Source: Selaginella moellendorffii (taxonomy: Eukaryota; Streptophyta; Lycopodiopsida; Selaginellales; Selaginellaceae). Taken from it: a stretch of DNA of 64,000 bases. A program made the position numbers and the translations under genes. Positions 34,808-43,939 of the stretch are shown here, in pieces (positions within the stretch are counted from its first letter, which is position 1; the number at the start of each line of letters is the position of its first letter). The stretch lies in contig NW_003314274.1 in assembly GCF_000143415.4 (NCBI RefSeq), positions 607,878 through 671,877 on the forward strand, written 5' to 3'. Under the pieces are notes generated by a model that saw only the letters and a list, made by a program, of their open reading frames with translations, was not told the origin of the DNA and ran no database searches.

Positions 34808-35402
34808 CTTTTGTAAATCTTGTAATAAATCTTGCAACTTAATAAAGTAATATATTTCTATAAATCAAAGAGTTGTTTCTCTTGTTCATTCGTCCTTGGG
34901 TCAGTTTTGACAGGCTGATTTCAACACTTCGGTGCATGGGTCCAATCCATAACCATGGGGATAACTATTATAGACTGATCACAAGTCCCCACCTCTCTCT
35001 CGATGACTCACTTTTGAAAAGGGGCGTGGTCATGTAAACAACTTAATCTGCCAATTTATACTAGTTGTCTAAATCTTCCCAACAGGGTTGATTTCTTGCT
35101 CATGGGAAGTTGGGCCTCTGGCCTTCTCCCTATGTCCCTGCGGGCAGGGATGTATCATTCCTTTGTAAGCCGAGTGGTACTCAGAGCACCAAGGGTGGCT
35201 AACTCCGTTAATCATTTCCTTGTCGGTGATGGCCGAAGGGTGTCTAAGTCTTAATGTCTTTAGACGTAGAGGAGAGGTCGTTCCATAACTCATTTAAGTC
35301 AGTGTGTTTCCCACATAGTGTGCTTTCCATTAACTTTCAGAGTTGTTTCCTTGATGGTTTGCTAGACTTGGGTATGCATCGATGAGGACGTCGATCTTCC
35401 CC

Positions 35403-35415
35403 AAGGGGGGGAGAG
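35403..35415 (+). other. Polypurine tract of element 1
   Basis: AAGGGGGGGAGAG directly before the right LTR; the same tract precedes the related LTR at 43010. Confidence 0.8.
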
Positions 35416-36329
35416 TGTCGCGAATGTGACTTTGGGTATCGAAAGATACTTGTCGACCAGTCCTTACGGACACTCTTTCTTTACTGCCATGACAGCAGGA
35501 GATCGGTACAGTTGGATCCCTTTAGTAGCCCCTCTTGTGCTAGTGGAGTTGATTAGGCATTTCGAGTGTACTTAAACCGGATGAGCATAAGGACGGAATT
35601 CCTACGTGTTATTAGCTAAGCATACTTAGCCTGGTAAGGAGTTCCTGTCTCGTTATGTCTTGCATTGGCTAGTGACAAGAACCCTTGCATATTGGGACTA
35701 GTCCCTTAATATCGCCGGATGATAGCTTATCGTGTTTGCCAAACATCCTCGCTATCATGCCCTTTGTGTTAGTCTCATTTCGGTCCCAAATGCTACTTAT
35801 GGAAAGTGTCTAGATTCACTCATTTGGCATATCTGCGGAATGTAGAGGTCGTCTTGAACACAATGGTGTTCGTCCCGTGTCCAAATTCGCAATCGAGCGC
35901 CATTCCATATTTAATAAGTTTCGAGCTTGTCCCAGAGACTAACTCTTGGTACTAAGGGAGGCTTGGGGTGAAAGCCCAAAGCGTGTGTTCCTCAGGGGAG
36001 GGGGGGGTTGTTCCAAATGTATAGTAGGGATAGTGGTTGGAATGCATGTCCGACCATCTGAGACATTAGTTTGGCTCCCACTGGGTTGTGTCGCTCCTTG
36101 TTCTACGTCTGGCTTGTGTCTAAGCCCAAGCTCCACGCTGCTCTAGTCGGTGGAGTACCCTCCTCCTCGCGTTAGGCCACCGGTATGCCAAAATTGTGCC
36201 AAACTTCGTCTGACACCATTTTGCGTGCAGGTGCTGGATACGGGGAGTTGGTGCTTATGGGATTGTACCAGACCTTTGTTTCGTAGCGCAACGGGCTTGG
36301 AGTTGGTCTCCAAATTCATGTGTGTTACA
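35416..36329 (+). repeat. Right LTR of element 1 (914 bp)
   Basis: Starts TGTCGCG and ends GTTACA. Full length when compared with the third family LTR at 43010-43925 (916 bp). Confidence 0.9.
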
Positions 36330-36468
36330 TGGTGGTGCCTTTAATATTTATTCAATGCTTTATCCATACCTACATGGGATATCATTGTGTTACTAAAAAG
36401 CTATACAAGCTACACAAGTCTTTCTATTGGTTGAAGATGTAATATAATGTTTTCCAGTATATATGTCA

Positions 36469-36576
36469 CTACATTTGGTGCTAAGTTAATAATATTGCCC
36501 CTTATACTATATATTGCTATATATTGCCCAATATATAGTATAAGGGGCAATATTATTAACTTAGCACCAAATGTAG
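36469..36576. repeat. Perfect 48-bp inverted repeat touching the assembly gap
   Basis: Arms 36469-36516 and 36529-36576 are exact reverse complements around a 12-nt loop. A diverged single arm (GGCAATATTACTAATTTAGC) occurs at 49600, so the sequence is a genuine genomic repeat. The perfect fold-back ending at the first N could still be an assembly artefact. Confidence 0.85.
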
Positions 36577-36676
36577 NNNNNNNNNNNNNNNNNNNNNNNN
36601 NNNNNNNNNNNNNNNNNNNNNNNNNNNNNNNNNNNNNNNNNNNNNNNNNNNNNNNNNNNNNNNNNNNNNNNNNNNN
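36577..36676. other. Assembly gap, 100 N
   Basis: Exactly 100 N; true length unknown. Confidence 0.99.
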
Positions 36677-37589
36677 ACTATAAAACTCTTTGCATAATAA
36701 ATAGTTTTGAAATCATATATCTGAAGTTTTAGAACCTCTTAAGTAGTACAACCAACTAAGTTTTTCCACTTTAATAATTAAGTAATCGCAATATAATCAC
36801 ATTTTAATAACAATTGAGAACCATATGTAAACAACCAAAAAGAACAATTTGAAAAACAATCTATAGAGGTTCAAGTATAAAGGCAAAGAGCCTATGAATA
36901 ATAGTGCATCCTTTCTTCCAATTAGTTATCAGTCTAAATGTAACACACTCTATCTCTCTCCCCTTAAACTAATTGAAAAAAAAACAATTGCTTAATAAGA
37001 GAGAACTTAATAGTTATTTTATACCTATTTATCCTCTAAGTTTTCAAGGATCCATAGTAATAGTATATCCAAAATTCATCCCATAATCACATGCATTACA
37101 CTGACGCCCCCTTCAAAGATGTTAATGTCCTCAATTACTATTGACTAATGAGCCAAGGGAACTAACACCTTTATTTCCGCACTCAATCTACTAATCTTTC
37201 CATCGTGTAGACTAATTATTCCAAAATAACTAGTCATCCACCTATATTACAATCCTATACTTGTAGCGCAGTCCTATGGTGAATACTTTTGTCTATAGAT
37301 GTTTCATAAGAGGAAGGACATACACATGGATGTTTAATATATACAATTTCAAATTTAGTAGTAGGAATATACTTTGATCAAGGGTATATTATATTTTAAG
37401 TATCCAGTAATCAATGGGAATTAAACATGTGTCATTTGCTTTAATATCATATATAGCACATTCTCTTTTTAAACCAACTAAAAAAGGGGGCAATTGCTTA
37501 ATAAAAAAGCCCTTAGGGGCTATTTTATCCCCATTTATCCCCAAATGTTCAAAAGATCCAATCTAATTCACATTTCATAATCACATGCA

Positions 37590-39066
37590 TGTGAGACACA
37601 AATCTTTAAACCCCAAAGTGGAGTTGAAAGAGTGCCACATGGTAATGGCCAAACTGGAAGCCAAACGAATGTAACACATTTAGAATAAAAGCTTTAATTT
37701 AGATAGTCGAGAGTGGGAGTGGAATTCCCAACGAAGAGTTTGAGGAACGAGCATAAAGCAAGCAGTAAGTGGGTCTCTAGAAAAAGGACACAAGAGGACT
37801 TGATACGGAGTCTGAGATAGAGTCTAAGATAGACCCGAGATGGAGTCCGAGATGAACCCGAGATGGACCCAAGATGGAGTCTAAGATGGACCCAAGATGG
37901 AGTCCGAGATGGACCCGAAATGGAGTCCGAGATGGACCCGAGATGAAGTCCAAGATGGAGTCCGAGATAGAGTTCGAAAAGGACCCAAGATGGAGTCTAA
38001 ATGGAGTCTGAGATGGATCCGAAATGGAGTTTGAGGTCAAGGCCAAGACCGACACCGACACCAAGACCGAGACCGAGACCGAGACCGAGTCTGAGTCCGA
38101 GTCCGAATACAAGTCTAAGGGTGAAAGCCCAAAGCATTTATCTCCTAGACCCTAAGGGATTTAGTGAGCTTCAAAAGTATAGTAGGGGGAGGACTCCAAT
38201 AGAGCCAGTTTGGCCAGGAAAGACTAGTGTGACCTAATAAAACCACTAAAGAGTCTAAAGTTAGAGTAAATACAGACAAACAAGTGGGAGAGTTTGGTGT
38301 TCAAGTGTTCAAGAGCCAACTTTAACTCTCTTGGAAGATCGAATAGTCGATGCTCCCAATCCAAGTGTGGGTGGCACTACCCACTTGGATACCTAGTGTG
38401 GTTTACTGGAACTTCGCTTTAGCCATATGGCTAGGGCACCTAAAGGCAGAAGGTGGGGAGAATACCCATGAGGCTTGCATAGGGCCACAGTGTTTTAAAA
38501 TGTTATTTTAAAATCCTGGATTGTGAAAAGGAAGAAGAGTAATGCTTTGGTGTAGTGACTAAGAATACAATCATATAGTGAGGAAGTCCCAAAGGACAAT
38601 GGGATTTAGTGGTCGGGCCTATAGATCTTGATTCAATGGCAGTGTTGGCAAACATGGCCATGGATAGAAAGAGATTTAGTGGGGATATTAAGGAAGGTAG
38701 TTCCCCATGTCTATAGGCATCCCAAAGATGCTAAGGAGTGGATTTGGGATGATCACTCATGGATGGATAGCCTAGTTTTTTAGAGACAGGACTGTGATGT
38801 AGGTGGTGTTGGATCACTGGTGTGATAGAGGTGACTGGGCATAACCTTAGCGTAACGAACTGATATATCAGTGGTACCTTTGGGTGTCGGTTATAGGATC
38901 AGACATATGGAGCACTTGAACCATGCGCAAAGGTTGAGTGGCATAGATGCCATAGCAAGTCCCCAAGTCTGAAATAGGACTTATAGAGGTTGTGAGTGAA
39001 ACTCCTCCATGTCGTCAAAGGTGTGGTTAAGTGACTGAAGTAGAATGGAAAATTTAGCTGTTTACA
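37590..39066 (+). mobile_element. Solo LTR, family C, copy 1 (about 1.48 kb), inserted in TRIM-B
   Basis: Runs from TGTGAGACACAAATC to TTTACA. Flanks are ATGCA and ATGTG. The TRIM-B LTR end it interrupts reads CACATGCGCTACA in the 42056 copy (reverse strand), so the duplicated target was ATGCG. No internal region or second LTR of this family adjoins it. It carries the minisatellite at 37797-38105. Confidence 0.75.
37797..38105. repeat. 12-bp minisatellite and 6-bp repeats inside the family C LTR
   Basis: About 20 units related to AAGATGGAGTCC / GAGATGGACCC, then a run of GACACC and GAGACC hexamers. The second family C LTR has the same structure at 40105-40465 with different unit counts. Confidence 0.9.
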
Positions 39067-41421
39067 ATGTGCTACACTTGAGATATTTGGGGTTAAACAT
39101 CTTTGGGTTTGAATAGTATTGGGTTGGGTGACCTTCTAGGAAATCCAAATTTAGAAATTTACATTTGGTATTAAAATAGTCTTAAATCTAACTCTATTGG
39201 TTGGCTAGGGGAATCACACCATACACCGAGATTGATATCTGGTAGGTTTAATTTGCCTCTGGCTAAGCTTAACCTAAGGGGTAGGGTGTTAAGAGAGTAG
39301 GGAGTTGTGGCTCTCAACTTCCATTCATAAGGGTATAAATTTGTATAAAAGCATGGTGGATTATAAACAACTAAAGAGAACGACTTGAGAAATAATTCAT
39401 AAGGGTTCAAGTATAAAGGGAAAGGGCTCATGGACAAGAATGCACTTCCCTTTCCAATTAGTTAAAGGTCTTGAAATATTTAGGATTAAACATTTTTCAG
39501 TTTAAATAGTATTAAGTTAAGTGACTTTTTAGGAAATTCAAATTCAAGAGCTTACACCATGCAAATATGAGTAAAGTTTCTCGAAACCCCAAACCATTAC
39601 TAAACACTCCTTTTTTAGCATGGAGTAGTTCACTTGTTAGTTATAATGTATAGTTGATGTATGCAATGAGATGATGCTAACTAAACACACTCATGCTCTT
39701 TTATATCAATACACTCTTGAGACCAATATCATAAGCATCCATATATAAAATAAAAACTCGAGTGTATTTAAAATATGCCAAAACTAAAAGAGTTGTCAAT
39801 AATTCTTTGAGATCTAAAATGCCTACTCATAATCCTCAGACCAAATGACAAACAATGTTGATGATTTCAGCAATGTGTGAGACACAAATCTCTGAGCCCC
39901 AACGTTGCACTGAAAGGGTGCCATGTGGTAGTGGCTGAAGTGGAAGCCAAACGAGCATAACATGTTTGAACGAAAAGCTCCAACTTGGACAATCAAGAGT
40001 GGGAGTGGAACTCCTAATGAAGTGCTCAAGGAATAAGCATGAAGCAAGCAGTAAATGAGTCTCTAGAAAAGGACACAAGAGGACCAACATATGACACGTA
40101 GAAGTGTCGAGATGGAGCCTAAAAAAGAGTTCAAGATGGAACCGACACAAAGTCTAAGATGGAGTCCAAGGAGTCTAAGATGGACAGGAGATGGAATTTG
40201 AGATGTACCCAAGATGGAGTCCAAGATAGACCCAAGATAGAGTCCAAGATGGAGTTTGAGATGGACCTAAGATAGAGTCTGAGGTCGAGTCTAAGATAGA
40301 TATGAAGTGGAGTCCAAGGTCAAGACTGAAACCAAGGCCAAGATCAAGACCAAGACTGAGGCCGAGACCAAAACCAATATCGAGACCAAGACTGTGGCTG
40401 AGACCAAGACCAAGATGAAGACTAAGTCCAAGACCGAGTCCAAGTCTGAGTCCAAATTCGAGTTCAAGGGTGAAAGCCTAAAGCATTTGTCTGCCAAACC
40501 CTGGGGGTTTGGTGAACTCCAAAAGTATAGTGGGGGGAGGACTCCAGTGGAGCTAATTTGATTAAGAAATGCTAGTGTGATCAAAGAAGTCTATACCCAT
40601 GTGTTAAGTGATGATATAACCATTGAGGAGTCCAAAGCTAAAGTGAATATAGACAAACAAGTAGAGTAGCTTGGTGAAGTGTTCAGGAACCAACTTTAGC
40701 TTCCTTAAGAGATCAAATGGTCAATGCTCTCAATCCAAATGTGGGTGGCACTAATACCTAGCATGGCTCATCAGAACCTCGCTCTAACCACATAGCTAAG
40801 GCATCTGAAGGCAGAAGGTGGGAAGAGTACTCATGAGGCTCGTGTAAGGCTATGGTGTTTGAAATATCATCCCAAAGTCCCAAACTGTGGAAAAGAAAAA
40901 GAATAACCCTTTAGTGTAGTGATCAAGGATACAGTCATATGGTGAGGAAGTCCTAAAAAATAGTGGGACTTAGTGGTCAGGCCTTTGGGCCTTGACCCAG
41001 TGGCAGTATTAGTGAGCACAACCATGGATGAAAAGGGATTTTATGGGGACAGAAAAAGGGACATTGGGGAAAGGTGTTCTCTATATCTTCGGGTATCCTA
41101 AGGGTGCTAAGGTGTGGTCAAGGGATGACCACTTATGGAGATCACTTCGGCCCAGTTTTTAAGAGATGGGATAATGGTACGAGTGGTTTAAGACTACTAA
41201 TGAGACAAGGGAAAATGGACATGGCCTTAGCATAACAAACTGATATGTCAGTAGTATATTTGGGGTGCCGATCATGGGATCAAATACAGAGAGCACTTAG
41301 ATTAAGTGTAAAGACTGAGTGGCATAGATGTTATTCATGGGGCTATCAAGTCCCCAAGTCTGGAATAGGACTTATGGAGGTTGTGAGTGAAACTCTTCCA
41401 AAAGATCAAAGGTGTGGTTAC

Positions 41422-41782
41422 TGTCAAGACCCCCAACAAGATCAAGACTGGAAAATGCAAAAGACAAAGAGAAAAGCTAGTGGAAACAAAGAAAAGGCCT
41501 TAGACTGGTGTTGATTCAGATTGTGGAGAAATGGAACAAGGCTAACCTATATATACTATAGGTTGATGAAGCTCCACCACTCTTAGATCGAGGACGGCCT
41601 AAATATAGCTGAGGTCGAGGAGGCACCACATCATCATCAGGAATCTAGCTCGAGACTCAAGAATCGTACAGGAAATCAGAGAGTCAGGAATAGGGAAGTG
41701 TCTTGAGAGTCAGGAATGTGGTCTGCAGGTCAGGAATCCGGTGAGAGTCAGGAATGTGGCAAGAATTGGGGGATTCCTGATA
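41422..41782 (-). repeat. LTR of element 2, 3' side in element orientation (361 bp)
   Basis: Nearly identical to 48479-48839; a purine-rich tract (GAGGAGGGGGTGC on the minus strand) abuts it at 41783-41796. Confidence 0.92.
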
Positions 41783-41796
41783 GCACCCCCTCCTCA

Positions 41797-42055
41797 AGAA
41801 CAAGAGGAATGAGGACGTGAACGTGAACGAAGAGGAGGATGAGATGAGCGGCGAGGGATGGGAGATGGAGAAAAAGAATGGGGACTGGGACAAGAAGGAT
41901 AGCGGCGGTGGAAGTCCTGAACAAGGTCAGGAGAATGAATTAGGTTGTCCGTAGGTTCCCAAGTGCGTTCCTCAGGTCCATAACCCTTCCAATCAACCAG
42001 ATAGTAGAGTTTAGACCGTGAAATCTTGGAATCAAGGATGTCCTAAACCTCATAC
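41797..42055 (-). pseudogene. Chromodomain end of element 2 pol
   Basis: Minus-strand frame reading SKISRSKLYYLVDWKGYGPE then RTWEPTDNLIHSPDLV, a chromodomain, ending in a Ser/Pro/Arg-rich tail. A TAG sits where Trp or another residue is expected near 42043. It is separated from the rest of pol by the composite insertion; upstream codons resume at about 43945. Confidence 0.82.
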
Positions 42056-42730
42056 TGTAGCGCATGTGATCATGGGATGAGATTTGGATATACTGTCACC
42101 GTGGATCCTTGGAACCTTGGGAGATAAATGGGGATAAAATAGCCATTAAGGGCTCTCTCATCAAGCAATTGCCCCTTTTCCAATTGGCTTAAGGGGAGAG
42201 AGATAAGGTGCGCTATAGTTGATATCGGAGCAAATGGCACGGGTTCGATTCCTATTGATTAGTGGCTACTTAAAAGTATAATATACCCTTGAGCAAGGTA
42301 TATTCCTACCCCTAAATTTGAAATCGTATGTATTGGGCATCCATGCGTACGTCCTTCCTCTTGTGTGGAGTATCAACGGACGAAGGTATCCACCGTGGGA
42401 CTGTGGTACGGGTGGATGACTAGTTGCCTCACATGGAATAGCTAGTCTACACAATGGAAGGATTGGTAGATTGAGTGCGGAAATGGAGGTGCTGGTTCCC
42501 CTTGGCTCAGTAGGGGTTGTTAGTCAATAGTCAATGAGGACATTGACATCTTTGAAGGGGGGGGTGAGTGTAGCACATGTGATCATGGGATGATATTTAG
42601 ATATACTGTCACCGTGGATCCTTGGAACCTTGGGAGATAAATGGGGATAAAATAGCCACTAAGGGCTCTCTCATCAAGCAATTGCCCCTTTTCCAGTTGG
42701 CTTAAGGGGAGAGAGATAAGGTGTGCTACA
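42056..42730 (+). mobile_element. TRIM-B copy 2, complete (675 bp)
   Basis: Two 162-bp LTRs, 42056-42217 (TGTAGCGC to GCTATA) and 42569-42730 (TGTAGCAC to GCTACA). A PBS-like TGATATCGGAGC follows the first LTR and the G-rich tract GAAGGGGGGGGTGAG precedes the second. No open reading frame. Flanks CATAC and GTTAT do not match, so one flank has been rearranged. Confidence 0.85.
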
Positions 42731-42735
42731 GTTAT

Positions 42736-42846
42736 CCAAATGCTCAACCCAGTCGCGTTAGTCCGCCGCGACATAGTACCGCAGATAATCCTCAACTTGA
42801 GCATTCACGCGTTCGGTCTGCCCATCAGTTTGAGGATGATACATTT
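42736..42846 (-). pseudogene. Inverted integrase fragment of an element 1 relative
   Basis: The minus strand matches element 1 at about 34015-34122 (TGATGGGCAGACCGAACG, then GCTCAAGTTGAGGATTATCT), in opposite orientation to the 3' tail and LTR that follow it at 42847. Confidence 0.85.
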
Positions 42847-43939
42847 AACGTCTTTGGACGTAGAGGAGAGGTCGTTCCATAACTCATTTAAGTCGGTGTA
42901 TTTCCCACATAGTGTGCTTTCCGTTAACTTTCGAAGTTATTTCCTTGACGGTTTGCTAGACTCGGGTATGCATCGACGAGGACGTCGATCTTCCCCAAGG
43001 GGGGGAGAGTGTCACGAATGTGACTTCGGGTATCGAAAGATACTTGTCGGCCAGTCCTTACGAGCACTCTTTCCTTACTGCCACGACGGCAGGAGGTCGG
43101 TACTGCTGGTCCCTTTTATGGTCTCCACTCAAGCTAGTTGAGAAACTGGTCATCACATGTGCACTTGACCAGATGAGCATAAGGACGGAATTCCTACATG
43201 CTATTTGTCAAGCATACTTGACCTGGTTAGAGAAACTCATTCGCTGACTTGCACTTGCTAGTGTTGGGAACCCTCATGATATTGAGACTAGTCCCTCAAT
43301 ATTCGATTGATGATAGCTTACCGTGTCTGCCAAACACCCTCGCTATCATGCCCTTAGTGTTGGTCTCATTTCGGTCCCATATGCTATATATGGAAAGTGT
43401 CTAGATTCACTCATTTGGCATATCTACAAAATGTAGAGATCGGCCTGAACACAATGGTGTTCATCCCGTGTCCAAATTCGCAAATCTAAGGCCATTCCAT
43501 ATTTAGTAAGTTTCGGACTTGTCCCAGAGACCAACTCCTGGTACTAAGGGAGGCTTGGGGTGAAAGCCCAAAGCGTGTGTCCCTCAAGGGGGGGGGGCTA
43601 TGGGGGGTTCCAAATATATAGTAGGGATAGTGGTTGGAATGCATGTCCGACCACCTGAGACATTAGTTTGGCTCCCGTTGGGCTGTGTCGCTCCTTGTTC
43701 TGCGTCCGGCTTGGGTCTAAGCCCAAGCTCCACGCTGCTCTAGTCGGTGGAGTACCCTCCTTCTCGCGTTAGGCCACCGGTATGCCAAAATTGTGCCAGA
43801 CTCCGTCTGACACCATTTTGCATGTAGGTGCTGGATATGAGGAGCTGGTGCTCATGGGATCGTACCGGACCCTCGTTCGTAGCGCAACGGGCTTGGAGTT
43901 CGGCTCCAAATTCAGGTGCGCTACATTTGGTATCAGAGC
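42847..43939 (+). mobile_element. 3' tail, polypurine tract, LTR and PBS of an element 1 relative
   Basis: 42847-43009 matches 35250-35415; the LTR spans 43010-43925 (916 bp); it is followed by an intact PBS TGGTATCAGAGC at 43928-43939 and then abruptly by element 2 pol. LTR plus PBS with no gag suggests a recombined or truncated copy, not a clean solo LTR. Confidence 0.8.

Larger units (their letters stand above)
29124..36329 (+). mobile_element. Ty3/gypsy chromovirus LTR retrotransposon (element 1)
   Basis: 7.2-kb element with two LTRs beginning TGTCGCGAATG and ending GTGTG(C/T)TACA. It has a PBS-like TGGTATTAGAG 2 bp after the left LTR (initiator tRNA-Met type), gag, protease, reverse transcriptase, RNase H, integrase and C-terminal chromodomain in that order, and a polypurine tract before the right LTR. 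Flanks TGATG and TGGTG are a probable 5-bp target duplication with one change. The coding frame is dead through many stops. Confidence 0.93.
36939..39076 (-). mobile_element. TRIM-B copy 1: miniature LTR retrotransposon inserted in TRIM-D
   Basis: Reverse orientation. LTRs are 36939-37100 (162 bp) and 37452-37589 plus 39072-39076; the internal part of about 350 bp lacks coding. Comparing the filled site with the right LTR of TRIM-D (empty site TCTTGAAATAT near 39473) shows a 5-bp duplication CTTGA, now CTAAA on the left and CTTGA on the right. The right-hand LTR is itself interrupted by the family C solo LTR. Confidence 0.78.
36826..39556 (+). mobile_element. TRIM-D: miniature LTR retrotransposon, interrupted by TRIM-B
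   Basis: Without the insertion it is about 590 bp. The left LTR is 36826-36938 plus 39077-39163 (about 200 bp, TGTAAACAAC to TTTACA), followed by a PBS-like TGGTATTAAAA at 39166, 198 bp of internal sequence and the right LTR at 39362-39556. Target duplication CCATA/CCATG. No coding capacity. A second copy lies reversed at 51642-52202. Confidence 0.8.

Noticed and set aside
37797-38105. CRISPR-like array
   Set aside because: Units are 12 bp and contiguous without spacers, inside an LTR of a nuclear plant element.
37777-38112. 111-residue repetitive frame (DSDSDSVSVSV) on the minus strand
   Set aside because: Created by the hexamer and 12-bp minisatellite of the family C LTR; the same happens at 40291-40584.
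39076-39870. Family C as one element with two LTRs and a 0.8-kb internal region
   Set aside because: Each copy has its own target duplication, and the sequence between them is explained by TRIM-B and TRIM-D ends; they are two separate solo LTRs.
42226-42258. tRNA gene inside TRIM-B (GGGTTCGATTCC)
   Set aside because: Only a T-arm-like word next to the primer binding site; no D-arm or anticodon arm, and decayed in the other TRIM-B copy.
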